The notes under the pieces were generated by a model, which was not told where the DNA came from, searched no databases, and saw nothing but the letters and a program-made list of their open reading frames with translations. From NCBI RefSeq assembly GCF_035920445.1, contig NZ_CP109162.1, positions 5,952,001 through 6,016,000 of the forward strand: DNA of 64,000 nt, given 5' to 3'. The first letter of the stretch is position 1; every line of letters starts with the position of its first letter. Made by a program: the position numbers and the translations under genes. This DNA comes from Nocardia sp. NBC_01730 (GTDB taxonomy: Bacteria; Actinomycetota; Actinomycetes; Mycobacteriales; Mycobacteriaceae). This document shows positions 1 through 12,258 of the stretch, one piece after another.

Positions 1-146
1 AGCGCGTCGTCGGCGAAGCCGTCACCGTCGAAGTCCAGCCCGACCGCGTCGGCCATGCCGGTGCCGGTGAGCTGCAGATCCGCCTCGCTGGTCCAGACGT
101 GCACCCTCCCGTCACCGGTACCGAACACGTACTCGATCTCGTTCAT
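1..146 (-). CDS. DUF6802-like calcium-repeat protein, N-terminal fragment
   Basis: The first 48 codons of a leftward gene cut by the window edge. The ATG lies at 146-144 and reads MNEIEYVFGTGDGRVHVWTS, followed by an acidic Asp-Gly repeat (GLDFDGDGFADDAL) of the kind seen in calcium-binding or FG-GAP-like repeats. Short proteins that open this way are common in Nocardia and Mycobacterium and are usually labelled DUF6802; that assignment is from memory of the family. The function is unknown. It is transcribed away from the DUF4185 gene, so 147-281 should carry divergent promoters, although no clear core promoter was recognised there. Confidence 0.6.
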   Translation of the reverse strand, partial: MNEIEYVFGTGDGRVHVWTSEADLQLTGTGMADAVGLDFDGDGFADDA

Positions 147-281
147 ATGTGTTTGGACGCGCACACCGTGACACCGGTTCCATTTCTCGAGTAATTCTCC
201 GATTCCGTCGTCCCACATTCACAGACGCTATTCGGGTAAGTTGCTCTTTCTGCGGCCCGATTCGATAGGAGTCAACACGAG

Positions 282-374
282 ATGGGTTTTTCGGCGAATA
301 ACCCCGACGCGGTGCGAGAACTGCTGGGCGCGTGGAATATTCGATCGGCCCTATCCGTCCGGGATGCCGAATAG
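282..374 (+). CDS. possible 30-aa leader ORF before the DUF4185 gene
   Basis: A 30-codon ORF (ATG at 282, TAG at 372-374) begins MGFSANNPDAVRELLGAWNI. AGGAG at 267-271 lies 10 bases upstream, a better ribosome site than the downstream DUF4185 gene has. It stops 18 bases before the GTG of that gene, which lacks an obvious ribosome site, so translational coupling is possible. It could equally be a chance ORF or the decayed start of another gene; no homologue is recognised. Confidence 0.25.
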   Translation: MGFSANNPDAVRELLGAWNIRSALSVRDAE

Positions 375-392
375 CCGATCGGCCGAACCGAC

Positions 393-2036
393 GTGATGCG
401 CGAATCCCGAATCACCTCCCCTTGTGCGCCCGCGCTGTTCGGCGCCCTACTCGCCGGAGTGCTCACTCTGCCGATGCCCGCGGCGCAGGCCGCACCGTTC
501 CCGTGGGCGCCGCCACCGGTGAACAGCTGCGGCGAGGCCGGATTCGACCCACTCGATCGCGAGCCCGATCCCGCACAGCCGCCTCCACCGCCGCTGCCGC
601 CGCAGATCGACATCCCGGTACCGATTCCGGAGCTCACACCGGTTCCGGTGCCCGACCCGCCGCAGGACAACACGCGGATCGTCCCCGCCCCGCTGCCGAC
701 CGATCCGTGCGAGAACCCGTGCCCCGACATCCGGGACACCCCGAAGCCACCGGAACCGGATCCCGACCCCAGCCCGACGCCGGACAACGGCATCGACGAC
801 GGGACCGGCTCGAGTTCGGGCTCCGCCTCCGGTTCCGGCTCAGGCAGCGGTTCTGGTTCGGGTTCCGGCTCAGGCAGCGGTTCCGGCGAGCCGATCAAGC
901 TGCCGCGCATCGAGTTCGAGCCGGAGACCGAACCGATTCCCATCCCGGTGCCCGGCGTCCCCGGCGATGAACCGCAACCCGCCCCGCCGCAGGTGGTGCA
1001 CCCGGCTGCACCGGGTCCGCTCGCGGCACCGATCGACGGGCCGCGCGTCGAGTCGGTGCGGCTGGTCGGGCAGGTGACCGGGCACGGCTCGGAGAATCGC
1101 ACCGACATGCGCTGGCAGGTCGACGGCACCGACCTCGGCCTCATGTGGGAGACCGAGCCTGGCGAGGTCGCCGTGGTCTTCGGCGACACCTTCGGCAAGG
1201 GTTGGGGCGGCGGTGGCGCGGGCCACGACGACCAGGACTGGCGCAGCAACGTGATCGGCTTCAGCTCCGACCGCGATCTGTCCGACGGTCTGACGCTGGA
1301 CACGTTCGCGCAGGACACCCGCTGCCACGCCGCGGAGATCCTGGGCAGCCGCAAGGTCAAGAACTGGGAGACCACCACCATCCCCACCTCCGGGTTCGCC
1401 ATCGGGGACCGGCAGTACCTGAGCTATATGTCGGTGAACCGGTGGAGCCGCATCCCCGGCCTGTGGTGGACCAACTACGGCGGCCTGGCCTACTCCGACG
1501 ACAAAGGGCGCACCTGGAAGAAGGACCAGCACGCCAAGTGGGACAACCTCTTCGGTGTCGGTCGGTTCCAAGTGGCGGCGATGGTGCCGCAGGGTGACCA
1601 CGTCTATATGTTCGGCACGCCCAACGGTCGCATCGGCATGATCGGACTGGCCAGGGTGCGGAAGGACGAGGTGCTGAACAAGTCCGCCTACCAGTACTGG
1701 GTCGGCGGCACCTGGGCGCCCGCGGCCGAAAACCTGGCTACTCCCCTTGTGCTCGGCATGGCCAGCGAGCTGTCGGTGCGCTATGACCGGGAAACCGCGC
1801 GGTGGCAGATGGTCTACCTCGATTCGGCGCGGGGCGCGATCGTGCTGCGCACGGCCGCGAGCCCGCAGGGCGTATGGACAGACGCGATCCCGCTGGTGTC
1901 CACGAGCGACTACCCGAAGTCCTACGGCGGGTTCATTCACCCGTGGTCGACCGGCAAGGATCTGTACTTCATGCTCTCGGCGTGGGACAGCTACAACGTG
2001 TACTTCATGCATGCCCGGCTGGATTCGGGCCGCTGA
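393..2036 (+). CDS. secreted DUF4185 domain-containing protein
   Basis: A 547-aa exported protein. Residues 1-34 form a signal peptide ending in an Ala-rich AQA site. Residues 35-140 are a proline-rich spacer that starts with Cys-containing segments, and about 140-166 is an almost pure Ser-Gly run, apparently a flexible linker. From about residue 225 to the end it reads as a DUF4185 domain: aromatic and Gly/Asp-rich repeats such as VVFGDTFGKGWGG, WWTNYGGLAYSDDKGRTWKK and YGGFIHPWSTG, which resemble blades of a glycosidase-like beta-propeller. DUF4185 proteins are widespread in mycolic-acid bacteria; a role on cell-envelope polysaccharide is plausible but unproven. The start is GTG 393 or the adjacent ATG 396. 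Confidence 0.82.
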   Translation: MMRESRITSPCAPALFGALLAGVLTLPMPAAQAAPFPWAPPPVNSCGEAGFDPLDREPDPAQPPPPPLPPQIDIPVPIPELTPVPVPDPPQDNTRIVPAPLPTDPCENPCPDIRDTPKPPEPDPDPSPTPDNGIDDGTGSSSGSASGSGSGSGSGSGSGSGSGSGEPIKLPRIEFEPETEPIPIPVPGVPGDEPQPAPPQVVHPAAPGPLAAPIDGPRVESVRLVGQVTGHGSENRTDMRWQVDGTDLGLMWETEPGEVAVVFGDTFGKGWGGGGAGHDDQDWRSNVIGFSSDRDLSDGLTLDTFAQDTRCHAAEILGSRKVKNWETTTIPTSGFAIGDRQYLSYMSVNRWSRIPGLWWTNYGGLAYSDDKGRTWKKDQHAKWDNLFGVGRFQVAAMVPQGDHVYMFGTPNGRIGMIGLARVRKDEVLNKSAYQYWVGGTWAPAAENLATPLVLGMASELSVRYDRETARWQMVYLDSARGAIVLRTAASPQGVWTDAIPLVSTSDYPKSYGGFIHPWSTGKDLYFMLSAWDSYNVYFMHARLDSGR

Positions 2037-2154
2037 CGGCGACGTCACCGGGCTCGGTGGACCACCATGCTGCTGGTCGATGTGACGGACCGCCGTTCGG
2101 TATCGTGCGCGGTGTGATCGACCGGCGTGTATGCACTCAGAACGGGAGATTCCG

Positions 2155-5100
2155 GTGACCGAGACAGGCACGACGACCTCCGGTCCGGGGGAGCCGGGCT
2201 GGCAGTTCTGGATCGACCGAGGCGGCACCTTCACCGATGTGGTCGCCCGACGCCCGGACGGCAGACTCGTCACGCACAAGCTCCTGTCGGAGAACCCCGC
2301 GCGTTACGCCGATTCCGCGGTGGCGGGGGTGCGCGAAATCCTCGATGCCGCGGCCGACGGCGCGACCGGCACCGAACGCCGCATCGACACAGTCCGGATG
2401 GGCACTACGGTCGCCACCAACGCCCTGCTGGAACGCAAAGGTGAAGGAACTGTCCTGGTGATAACCCGGGGTTTCCGGGATGCCCTGCGGATCGCGTATC
2501 AGAATCGCCCGCAGATCTTCGCCCGCGAGATCGTGCTACCGGAACTGTTGCACGAGCAGGTGATCGAGGTGGATGAACGGGTCACAGCGGACGGTACGGT
2601 GCTGACACCGCCGGACCTGGAAACTCTCGCCGCCGAGCTGAAACGGGTGTACGCCGACGGTATTCGCGCCGTCGCCGTAGTGTGCATGCACAGCCACCTC
2701 TATCCCGCGCACGAAAGGGCGATCGGCCAGGTCGCCAGCGACATCGGATTTCCGCAGATCTCGCTGTCCAGCGAGGTGAGCCCGCTGATGAAGCTGGTTC
2801 CACGGGGGGACACCACCGTAGTGGATGCGTACCTTTCGCCGGTACTGCGCCGGTACGTCCAACAGGTCGCCGACCAGCTCATGGACGTACGGCTGATGTT
2901 TATGCAGTCCAACGGCGGACTCACCGAGGCCGGGAAGTTCCGTGGTAAGGATGCCATTTTGTCCGGACCGGCCGGCGGGATCGTCGGCATGGTCCGGATG
3001 TCCCAGCTCGCCGGGTTCGACCAGGTGATCGGCTTCGATATGGGCGGAACATCCACGGATGTCTCGCATTTCGCCGGCGAGTACGAGCGGGTGTTCAGCA
3101 CGCAGCTCGCCGGTGTGCGACTACGAGCCCCGATGCTGGATATCAACACCGTCGCGGCCGGCGGAGGTTCGATCCTGCATTTCGACGGCAGTCGCTACCG
3201 CGTCGGGCCCGACTCCGCAGGCGCTCTGCCGGGGCCGACCTGTTATCGCGGTGGCGGACCACTGACCGTGACCGACGCCAACGTGATGCTCGGCCGCATC
3301 CAATCCGCCTATTTTCCCAGCATTTTCGGTACGAACGGCGATGAACCGCTCGACGATGAGCTGGTGCGAACCCGGTTCGCCGAGCTGGCCGCCGAGATAG
3401 CCGAAAGCACCAGGGACGATCGCACCCCGGAGCAGGTCGCCGAGGGCTATCTGCAGATCGCCGTCGCTAATATCGCGGCCGCCATCAAACGGATCTCGGT
3501 GCAGAAAGGTCACGATGTCACCCGGTACGCGCTGACCACGTTCGGTGGTGCCGGCGGCCAACTCGCCTGCGCGGTTGCAGATGCCCTCGGCATCCGCACC
3601 GTTCTCGTCCCGCCGATGGCCGGCGTGCTGTCGGCGCTCGGCATCGGGCTGGCCGACACGACGGCCATGCGCGAGCAGTCCGTGGAACTGCCGCTGCGTC
3701 CCGGGTCGATGCCGCGTGTCGCCGACACCGCCGACGCGCTCGAGTCCGCCGCTCGCACAGAACTGCTGGCCGAGGGCATCCCCGAGCAGCGAATCCGCGT
3801 GGTGCGGCGAGCTCAGCTGCGCTACGACGGCACTGACACCACCCTCGCCGTGCGGCTCACCGAACCCATGGGGATGACAAGGGATTTCGAGGAACGCCAC
3901 CGCGCCACGTACTCCTTCACTATGGACCGCCCGATTGTTCTCGAAGCCCTCTCCGTCGAGGCGACCGGGCTCACCGAACAACCCGAGCTGTCCAGTCTCG
4001 CCCAACGCGCCGCAAGCGAGGCAGGTCCAGAAACCGTTCGAATGCACACGGGTGGTGTCTGGCGCGACGTCTTCCTCTACCGACGTGCGGAATTGGTGCC
4101 GGGCGAGACCGTACACGGGCCCGCCGTGATCACCGAGGCCAACGCGACCTCCGTCGTCGACGACGGCTGGCAGGCATCTGCGAACGGCATCGGGCACCTG
4201 ATCATGGAGCGGACGACCGTGGTCGCGAGACCGGAGGCGGGTACCGAGGCGGACCCGGTGCTGCTTGAGGTTTTCAACAACCTGTTCATGTCCATCGCCG
4301 AGCAGATGGGTGCGCGTCTGGAGTCGACGGCTCAGTCGGTCAATATCAAAGAGCGCCTGGACTTCTCATGCGCGCTGTTCGATCCTGACGGCAATCTCGT
4401 CGCCAACGCCCCACACATCCCCGTCCATCTCGGATCCATGGGCACCAGTGTCAAGGAGGTCATTCGGCGTCGGCGGGAAGGATCGAAGCGACCCGGGGAT
4501 AAGCACCGGGAGATCATGCGCCCCGGAGACACCTACGCGGTCAACGACCCTTACCATGGCGGCACCCATCTGCCCGACGTCACAGTAATCACGCCAGTCT
4601 TCGACTCGGCGGGAGAGCGGATCCTCTTCTACGTCGCTTCCCGCGGCCATCACGCCGAAATCGGCGGCATCGCACCCGGTTCCATGCCAGCGAACAGTCG
4701 CCGTATCGAAGAGGAGGGTGTCGTCTTCGACAACTGGCTGCTCGTGGAGAGCGGAAAGTTCCGGGAGGAGGAGACCCACCGGCTGCTGACCGAGGCGCTG
4801 TACCCATCCCGCAACCCGGCTACCAACCTCGCCGACTTGCGCGCGCAGATCGCCGCCAACGCCAAGGGCGTCGAAGAAGTCGGGAGGATGATCGAGCACT
4901 TCGGGCTAGACGTCGTCGAGGCATACATGCGCCACGTCCAGGACAACGCCGAAGAATCGGTGCGCCGCGTCATCGACGCGCTCGACGACGGTTCATACGC
5001 CTACGAGACCGACCTGGGCGCCATCATTCGGGTACGCGTCACGGTAGATCGCGAAAACCGCAGCGCAACTGTCGATTTCACCGGTACATCGGCACAGCTG

Positions 5101-5808
5101 CCTGGCAACTTCAACGCCCCCTATGCCGTTGCCAATGCGGCGGTCCTGTACGTCTTCCGCACGCTGGTCGATGACGACATCCCGCTCAACGACGGCTGTC
5201 TGCGGCCGCTGCGGATCATCGTCCCCTCCGGATCCATGCTCGCTCCCGCACCACCTGCCGCCGTCGTCGCGGGCAATGTCGAGACTTCACAGGCGATTAC
5301 CGGCGCACTGTACGCGGCACTTGGCGTGCAGGCCGAGGGGTCTGGCACGATGAACAACATCACCTTCGGCAACGACCACAGCCAGTACTACGAGACCATC
5401 GGTTCCGGTTCCGGTGCTGGCGACGGCTTCGACGGTGCCAGCGTCGTCCAGACCCATATGACCAACTCCCGGCTCACCGACCCCGAGGTCCTCGAGTGGC
5501 GACTGCCGGTGTTGTTGGAGGAATTCTCAGTGCGCGCTGGCAGCGGAGGAGCCGGTCGCTGGCGCGGCGGAAACGGTGCCGTGCGCCGCCTGCGGTTCAC
5601 CGAACCGGTGACGGTCTCCACCCTGTCGAGTCACCGCAAGGTCCCGCCGTACGGCATGGCGGGTGGTGCGCCGGGAGCGTTGGGCGTCAACAGGATCGAA
5701 CGCACCGACGGTACGGTCGTGCACCTGAGCGGCGCGGATTCGGCGCAGCTTGGACCCGGCGACGTACTGGTCGTCGAGACTCCGGGCGGCGGCGGATACG
5801 GGTGCTGA
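2155..5808 (+). CDS. 5-oxoprolinase (ATP-hydrolysing), HyuA-HyuB fusion
   Basis: A single chain of 1217 aa that should open 5-oxo-L-proline to L-glutamate with ATP. The N-terminal half is a hydantoinase A-type ATPase: the opening [18 protein letters not shown] and the second phosphate motif [12 protein letters not shown] near residue 295. The HyuB half starts near residue 700 ([17 protein letters not shown]) and carries the [12 protein letters not shown] and [11 protein letters not shown] motifs, ending [17 protein letters not shown]. The length fits eukaryote-type OplAH rather than separate bacterial HyuA and HyuB. GTG 2155 is preferred because CGGGAGA at 2143-2149 is well placed; an in-frame ATG lies at 2131. 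Acetone carboxylase or hydantoinase specificity cannot be excluded, but the fused layout favours oxoprolinase. Confidence 0.88.
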   Translation: MTETGTTTSGPGEPGWQFWIDRGGTFTDVVARRPDGRLVTHKLLSENPARYADSAVAGVREILDAAADGATGTERRIDTVRMGTTVATNALLERKGEGTVLVITRGFRDALRIAYQNRPQIFAREIVLPELLHEQVIEVDERVTADGTVLTPPDLETLAAELKRVYADGIRAVAVVCMHSHLYPAHERAIGQVASDIGFPQISLSSEVSPLMKLVPRGDTTVVDAYLSPVLRRYVQQVADQLMDVRLMFMQSNGGLTEAGKFRGKDAILSGPAGGIVGMVRMSQLAGFDQVIGFDMGGTSTDVSHFAGEYERVFSTQLAGVRLRAPMLDINTVAAGGGSILHFDGSRYRVGPDSAGALPGPTCYRGGGPLTVTDANVMLGRIQSAYFPSIFGTNGDEPLDDELVRTRFAELAAEIAESTRDDRTPEQVAEGYLQIAVANIAAAIKRISVQKGHDVTRYALTTFGGAGGQLACAVADALGIRTVLVPPMAGVLSALGIGLADTTAMREQSVELPLRPGSMPRVADTADALESAARTELLAEGIPEQRIRVVRRAQLRYDGTDTTLAVRLTEPMGMTRDFEERHRATYSFTMDRPIVLEALSVEATGLTEQPELSSLAQRAASEAGPETVRMHTGGVWRDVFLYRRAELVPGETVHGPAVITEANATSVVDDGWQASANGIGHLIMERTTVVARPEAGTEADPVLLEVFNNLFMSIAEQMGARLESTAQSVNIKERLDFSCALFDPDGNLVANAPHIPVHLGSMGTSVKEVIRRRREGSKRPGDKHREIMRPGDTYAVNDPYHGGTHLPDVTVITPVFDSAGERILFYVASRGHHAEIGGIAPGSMPANSRRIEEEGVVFDNWLLVESGKFREEETHRLLTEALYPSRNPATNLADLRAQIAANAKGVEEVGRMIEHFGLDVVEAYMRHVQDNAEESVRRVIDALDDGSYAYETDLGAIIRVRVTVDRENRSATVDFTGTSAQLPGNFNAPYAVANAAVLYVFRTLVDDDIPLNDGCLRPLRIIVPSGSMLAPAPPAAVVAGNVETSQAITGALYAALGVQAEGSGTMNNITFGNDHSQYYETIGSGSGAGDGFDGASVVQTHMTNSRLTDPEVLEWRLPVLLEEFSVRAGSGGAGRWRGGNGAVRRLRFTEPVTVSTLSSHRKVPPYGMAGGAPGALGVNRIERTDGTVVHLSGADSAQLGPGDVLVVETPGGGGYGC

Positions 5809-6047
5809 ATATTCCTGAGGCTCGGCGCGCCCACTAACGGGGCGGGGTGCGATGGCGAAGATACCTGCACTGGGTGGGGGTGGAGGGCAATCAGAAATCA
5901 AAGCACAAAGCGACAGCGTGGCACTGATGGCCAAGCTGTCGGCTTCACGCCTGCGCCCACCGTCCGGCGGACACCCCCGCGCAGAATGCGAGCCGGCGCA
6001 CAGCATCATGGCTGTGTTCTCCGCCGCCAAGTACGCTCGGAGCAATC

Positions 6048-6863
6048 ATGGCCATGTATTTCGATCCGAAGTCCTGGTCGCCGTGGCGCGCCGTCGATCT
6101 CGGGAAACGCCTGTTCGATCGATCCTGGCTGGAACAGTGGATCTCCCTCGGGACCGCATGGATGGACCCGGTGGCCGATCTCGGCGCCGGGACCGCCACG
6201 GCGCTGCTGCCGGACGTCCTGATGACTATGCTCAGCGAAGGTATCCTGAGCCGGTTCGGCGGGCAGGAGGTCAGCGCGACTCTACTCGGCCACAACCTCG
6301 ACGCCACCCTGCAGGTGCTGAAGGTGCGCCGCCGTGGCGCGCACTTCCAAACCAAGACGGTGCTGTCGCGGCTGCGCTGGGACGACCACCGGATCGAGGC
6401 CGTGACGGTCATCGCCCACGGCGTCCGTCTGATCCCCGGCATGCCGACCAAGTTGCGCGCCGCACAGCTCGACATCGACGGCACCGTCACCACCGCCGCA
6501 GTGGTCGGCTGGCTCAACACCCAACCGCTGAGCTGGGCGCTCGACCTGCACAAGACCGGATTGATCCTGGCACGGCACCGGCGAATGCGAATGACCGCCC
6601 TGGTCGATGCGTCCGTGACAGACAACCGGCTCGGCATCGAAGTCCGCAAGGCCGCCTGGTTCGGCATCCGGATACCGCGCAGGATGGTCGGTATCCCCAC
6701 AATGCCGCTGAACCGGCTGCCCAACAACGCCCGGATCATCTCCACCCAACGCGAAGACGATCTGATCCGGTTCCGGATCGAATTACCGGAGATCACCGGT
6801 TCGTTCGATCTGGCCCAGATCCGCTCCGCAATACTCGCGGGCAGCACCCTGATCGTCTTCTGA
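6048..6863 (+). CDS. hypothetical protein, possibly lipid-binding (DUF2993-like)
   Basis: A 271-aa protein starting MAMYFDPKSWSPWRAVDLGK, with a CGGAG ribosome site a few bases upstream. No signal peptide or membrane helix is evident. The body alternates short beta-like stretches with basic residues (LLGHNLDATLQVLKVRRRG, VRLIPGMPTKLRAAQLDIDG), a pattern reminiscent of DUF2993/LmeA-type envelope lipid-binding proteins. This is only a resemblance; no diagnostic motif was found. It ends 5 bases from the convergent CCA-adding enzyme gene, so the two 3' ends nearly touch. Confidence 0.7.
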   Translation: MAMYFDPKSWSPWRAVDLGKRLFDRSWLEQWISLGTAWMDPVADLGAGTATALLPDVLMTMLSEGILSRFGGQEVSATLLGHNLDATLQVLKVRRRGAHFQTKTVLSRLRWDDHRIEAVTVIAHGVRLIPGMPTKLRAAQLDIDGTVTTAAVVGWLNTQPLSWALDLHKTGLILARHRRMRMTALVDASVTDNRLGIEVRKAAWFGIRIPRRMVGIPTMPLNRLPNNARIISTQREDDLIRFRIELPEITGSFDLAQIRSAILAGSTLIVF

Positions 6864-6868
6864 CTCGG

Positions 6869-8329
<1,461 letters not shown>

Positions 8330-8530
8330 GAATGAGCAGCTTACCGAGGCGCGGCAACGAATATCGCGGCGCTACCCGCGCAGCACCCCCAGACATATAG
8401 AGCCATCCGCATCAACCGAGGCAGCGGCACCCGCCGTCCGGCGCAATTCGAGTCGCACCCGATCACCACGCACCGCCGCCCCACCACTCGCGGCCTACCT
8501 CCAGCCACCCGGACACCAACCGCCCGGCAG

Positions 8531-8820
8531 CCACCCCCTCCACCAGCCAAAACAACCGGTACCTCAGTTTCCTACCCAACGCATCCACCCGGCCCGGCCC
8601 CCGCTTTCGAGCGCAGCGAGACCAAGCATTCCCGTTCACGGCCCGGCTCGCGTCCGCTCCATCGACGCGCCCACGACGAAGTCACCACCGGCAACCACCC
8701 CCTCACCAGCCAAAACAACCGGTGCCACAGTTGCCCACCCAAACGCATCCACTCGGCTCTACACCCAGTTCCGAGCGCAGCGAGACCAAGCATTCCCGTT
8801 CACGGCCCGGCTCGCGTCCG
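8531..8820. repeat. two-copy direct repeat, offset 162-164 bp
   Basis: A 49-bp block is identical at 8608-8656 and 8772-8820 (it begins CGAGCGCAGCGAGACCAAGC), an offset of 164 bp. Upstream of it the block CCAGCCAAAACAACCGGT is repeated at 8543-8560 and 8705-8722, offset 162 bp. The sequence between the two blocks is diverged but related in places. This looks like an old tandem duplication or two insertions of a dispersed intergenic repeat. Confidence 0.8.
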
Positions 8821-8891
8821 AGCGGCCGCCGCGTCCGCGACGAAGTCGCCAGCGGCGGCCGCTCGGACGCGAGCCATCAAGGGGCCGTGAA
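8799..8891. repeat. large imperfect palindrome upstream of the Nudix gene
   Basis: Perfect 24-bp arms lie at 8809-8832 and 8852-8875, with a 19-base loop. Outer arms GTTCACGGCCC (8799-8809) and GGGCCGTGAAC (near 8882-8891) extend the stem past a short bulge. It overlaps the second direct-repeat copy; the first copy has the left arm but not the partner. It could act as an mRNA hairpin, an extragenic palindromic element or a small non-autonomous mobile repeat. Confidence 0.75.
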
Positions 8892-8937
8892 CACGCCGCG
8901 CCGCAGGCGCGGCAATTCAACACAGTAGGATTGCCAG

Positions 8938-9474
8938 GTGTCTCCGGCCGATCGTGCGAACAGTCGACGCCGCCAGCCTCGGCGCCGCGGTTCGGCCGCC
9001 AATGCCGCGAAGTCGCGGATGCGAACGGTCCGCGAGACCTCGGCGGGCGGACTCGTCGTCGACGGCTTGGACGGTCCTCGGGAAAAGCGCAGCGCGGCCC
9101 TGATCGGGCGCACCGACCGCCGCGGACGGTTACTGTGGTCGCTGCCCAAGGGGCATATCGAAGAAGGCGAGACCGCCGAGCAGACCGCGATCCGCGAGGT
9201 CGCCGAGGAGACCGGCATCAACGGTGTCGTAGTCGCCGAACTCGGCAGCATCGATTACTGGTTCGTTACCGACGGCCGGCGGGTACACAAAACGGTGCAT
9301 CATTATCTGCTGCGATCGGTCGGTGGTGAACTGTCCGACGCCGACGTGGAGGTAACTCAGGTCGCGTGGGTTCCGTTGAGCGAGTTGAATTCTCGGCTGG
9401 CCTACGCCGACGAACGGCGACTGGCCGAGATGGCGAATAAACTGATCGACCGGATGGAGACCGGCAAGCGATGA
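8938..9474 (+). CDS. Nudix hydrolase (MutT4-like)
   Basis: A 178-aa protein with a complete Nudix box at residues 72-94 ([20 protein letters not shown] then TGI), which coordinates Mg2+ for cleavage of a nucleoside-diphosphate-linked substrate. The basic N-terminus (RRRQPRRRG) precedes the conserved start of the fold at [13 protein letters not shown]. Position and sequence match mycobacterial MutT4 (Rv3908), also placed between pcnA and the Rv3909-murJ genes. The substrate cannot be read from sequence. The start is GTG 8938; a shorter start at the internal Met 28 is possible. The stop overlaps the next ATG in ATGA. Confidence 0.9.
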   Translation: MSPADRANSRRRQPRRRGSAANAAKSRMRTVRETSAGGLVVDGLDGPREKRSAALIGRTDRRGRLLWSLPKGHIEEGETAEQTAIREVAEETGINGVVVAELGSIDYWFVTDGRRVHKTVHHYLLRSVGGELSDADVEVTQVAWVPLSELNSRLAYADERRLAEMANKLIDRMETGKR

Positions 9475-12041
9475 CGCGTGGACTGTTCCGGATCTTCGTG
9501 GCGGTCCTGACCATCCTCGGCCCGATGACGACGCTACCGCTGCTGATTTCCCCGGCAGCCGAGGCGCAGCCCACCGGGTCCGGGTCCTCCTCGAACCCGA
9601 AATTCCTCAAGCTGTCCCTGGATTCGGTGTCGCCGACCGCGGTGACCACAACCAGCGATCCGCTGCTCACCGTTTCGGGCACGGTCACGAATATCGGCGA
9701 CCGCGTGGTGGACGACGTCAGCATCCGTATCCAGCGGGCGGCGGCCATTACCGCACCGAGCGGGCTGCGGGCGACGCTGCGCCTCGACCAGATCAACTAC
9801 GACGTGACCGGCAGCTTCGAGGATGTCGCGCAGCGGCTGAATCCGGGCCAGCGCATGCAGTTCACGCTGAGCATTCCGTTGCGCTCCGAGAGCGGCTTGC
9901 CGTCGCTGAGCATCACTACCCCGGGCGTCTACCCACTGTTGCTGAATGTGAACGGCGAACCGGCGTACGGCACACAGGCCAGGCTCGACGACGCCAGGTT
10001 CCTGCTTCCGGTGGTCGGCGTGCCGCCCGCGGCGGGCGAAGACTCGTCGGGTGCGGCCGCCGAGCCGGTATCCGCGCCTACCGGCGCCCCGGTGGCAACG
10101 ACGTTGCTGTGGCCACTGGCTGACCGCCCGAGGCAGGTCGCGGGCCGTCCGGGCAGTGTCGACGGCAAGGTGGAACTTACCGACGACGAACTGGCCGCCT
10201 CGCTCGGTAAAGGTGGCCGCCTCGATCAGCTGCTGGCCGCGCTGGAGGGGATGCTCAGCGCCGATGGCGGCCGGGACCGCGCCCTGGCCTCGGCGGTATG
10301 CCTCGCCATCGACCCTGACCTGCTCCTGACGGTACGCGCGATGACCAGGGGCTATCGCGTGCTGGCCAGTCCGTCCGACCCCGACGGCGCGACCAGGGCG
10401 GGCGCAGGCGCCGAACAGGCGCAGGCCTGGCTGGATCGGCTGCGCGCGCTGGCCGGGTCGATGTGCACGGTGGCGCTGCCGTTCGCACAGGTCGATCTCG
10501 CGGCGCTGGCCGCGGTGAACGATCCGGCACTGTCCGCGCGCGCGATCAACGAACCCGCCGACATCGTCGACTCGATTCTGACCACCCGCTCGGTGCGCGG
10601 GGTCAGCCTGCCGGATTCCGGCAGCATCGATGACGGCGCCGGACTCCTGTTGCGGAGCCACGGTTTCGGGACCGCTGTGCTCGCCGACACTGCGACCGTT
10701 CCGGAGGGCACCGCGGACTCGGCACAGTTGACCGAAAGCAGCCAGCCCACCGGCAATTCGAACTCACCTATCCAGACTGCGGACCCCGCGGGGCCGGAAG
10801 TCGTTCGGATGCCCGAGATCACCGCGATCCAGCCGTCCAACCCACCCGAGGCCGTGCCGCCGGTCAACGGCGCCGCGACGCCTTCGCCCAGTCCTGCGGC
10901 CGATCCTGCGATGCACACCGCGACCTTCGATATCTGGTCCGCGACGGCGCTCGCCGCGGTCGGCTCCAATCCGCCGACGCCGTCGTTCACCCCGTCCCGG
11001 GTCCGCTACGACGTCACCAACGATTCGCGTGCCGCGCGGCTGCAGGACGCGCTGGGGGCGGTGTCCTGGAGCGCACTCAACCCGGAGGCGAACGGCCCGC
11101 GCTCGCTGTTGCTCGTCCCACCGCAGCAGTGGGGTGCGAACCGGGACGAGGCGACCGCGCTGCTGCGTCAGGTCGACCTGCTGTTGCGCGCCAACCTCGC
11201 CACCGCTCGCCCGTTCCCCGACCTGGTGACGCTGCCGCCGGACCCGCAGCCCTACGAGCTGAACTACCTTGCGCAGGCCGCGCAGGACGCGGTGCCGGGC
11301 CGGTTCGTGCTTCCGGTGCGCGATCAGGGCCGTCGGATCACCGAGATGATGCGTGCGCTGGTCGACGTGCCAGAGGCCGAGCCGACCTCGCACGATTTCC
11401 TCACCCCGTTGCGAGACGACCTGATCCGCGTACTGAGCCTGTCGGATCGGCGCGCGGGCGACGCCGCGCAACCGGACACGTTCGCCCAGCGAAGGCTGGA
11501 CCAGACCACCCGGACGATGGACAGCCTCTACCGTTCGGTCACCGTGCTCCCGCCGGGCGGGGTATATACGCTCGCGTCCGAGCAGAGCCCGTTGCTGCTG
11601 GTCGCGCGCAATGACCTGCCGGTTGCCATCCGGGTCCGGTTCCGGATCGGGGCCCCGTCGGAGACGAAGATCACGGATCCCGGCGAGCAGCAGCTCCCGG
11701 CGAAAGGGACGCGCTCGTTCCAGGTTCCGACCGAGGTCAGTGACAGTCGCAACTTGGTCATTCCCATCTCGCTGACCACGCCCGACGGGATCCCGCTCGG
11801 TAATCCCACGCAAGTCTCGGTGCGTTCGAACGCCTACGGCCAGGCTTTGGCGATAATTACCGCATGCGCGGGACTCCTGCTGTTCTTCCTGGCCGGCCGC
11901 CGTTTGTGGCGTCGGTTCCACGGGCAGCCCGATCCGGCGGACGAGGGCTTCGACCCCAGCACTCGGCGGCGGGTCAACCGCTACCGGCGCGCACGGAGAC
12001 GGGTTCTTCGAGAGCAGGAGCAGCACCAGGAGGCCCGGTGA
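9471..12041 (+). CDS. DUF6049 family secreted/membrane-anchored protein
   Basis: An 856-aa orthologue of mycobacterial Rv3909. Residues 1-33 form a signal peptide ([20 protein letters not shown]), then a large extracytoplasmic region begins with a beta-sandwich-like segment ([20 protein letters not shown]). One C-terminal membrane helix near residues 803-825 ([20 protein letters not shown]) is followed by a basic cytoplasmic tail. A Ser/Pro/Thr-rich linker lies near residues 405-490. The gene overlaps the Nudix gene by four bases and precedes murJ, so the three are probably co-transcribed. A peptidoglycan-related role is inferred only from this conserved neighbourhood. Confidence 0.9.
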   Translation: MTRGLFRIFVAVLTILGPMTTLPLLISPAAEAQPTGSGSSSNPKFLKLSLDSVSPTAVTTTSDPLLTVSGTVTNIGDRVVDDVSIRIQRAAAITAPSGLRATLRLDQINYDVTGSFEDVAQRLNPGQRMQFTLSIPLRSESGLPSLSITTPGVYPLLLNVNGEPAYGTQARLDDARFLLPVVGVPPAAGEDSSGAAAEPVSAPTGAPVATTLLWPLADRPRQVAGRPGSVDGKVELTDDELAASLGKGGRLDQLLAALEGMLSADGGRDRALASAVCLAIDPDLLLTVRAMTRGYRVLASPSDPDGATRAGAGAEQAQAWLDRLRALAGSMCTVALPFAQVDLAALAAVNDPALSARAINEPADIVDSILTTRSVRGVSLPDSGSIDDGAGLLLRSHGFGTAVLADTATVPEGTADSAQLTESSQPTGNSNSPIQTADPAGPEVVRMPEITAIQPSNPPEAVPPVNGAATPSPSPAADPAMHTATFDIWSATALAAVGSNPPTPSFTPSRVRYDVTNDSRAARLQDALGAVSWSALNPEANGPRSLLLVPPQQWGANRDEATALLRQVDLLLRANLATARPFPDLVTLPPDPQPYELNYLAQAAQDAVPGRFVLPVRDQGRRITEMMRALVDVPEAEPTSHDFLTPLRDDLIRVLSLSDRRAGDAAQPDTFAQRRLDQTTRTMDSLYRSVTVLPPGGVYTLASEQSPLLLVARNDLPVAIRVRFRIGAPSETKITDPGEQQLPAKGTRSFQVPTEVSDSRNLVIPISLTTPDGIPLGNPTQVSVRSNAYGQALAIITACAGLLLFFLAGRRLWRRFHGQPDPADEGFDPSTRRRVNRYRRARRRVLREQEQHQEAR

Positions 12042-12258
12042 GCGGGCCCGCACCGACGGGCCCTCGCAAACCGCCTTTCACCTGCGTTGATGTGGTCTGC
12101 CGCAGTGTCGTATGGCACGGTGGAGGACAATCACAGTGTTCCCGTGCCGATACGGACCGGAGGGCGGCGATGGGCAGAGCGTTCACCGGTCACGGTGTCG
12201 GCGAGACGCGGCTCACCGCACCGACGGGGATGCGGATATCCCGGCGGGTACAGGAGGC

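Larger units (their letters stand above)
8330..8937. other. repeat-rich spacer between pcnA and the Nudix gene
   Basis: 608 bases with no convincing gene. The sequence is Pro/Arg-coding noise in all frames. It contains a partly duplicated segment of about 160 bases (8531-8656 against 8695-8820) and a long imperfect palindrome (8799-8891), listed separately. The promoters of both divergent genes must lie here, but no clear -35/-10 pair was recognised. Confidence 0.6.

Noticed and set aside
870-2279. 469-codon minus-strand frame opposite the DUF4185 gene
   Set aside because: High-GC antisense shadow; composition fits the opposite strand of the real gene.
3121-4197. 358-codon minus-strand frame in the 5-oxoprolinase
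   Set aside because: Antisense shadow with no motif.
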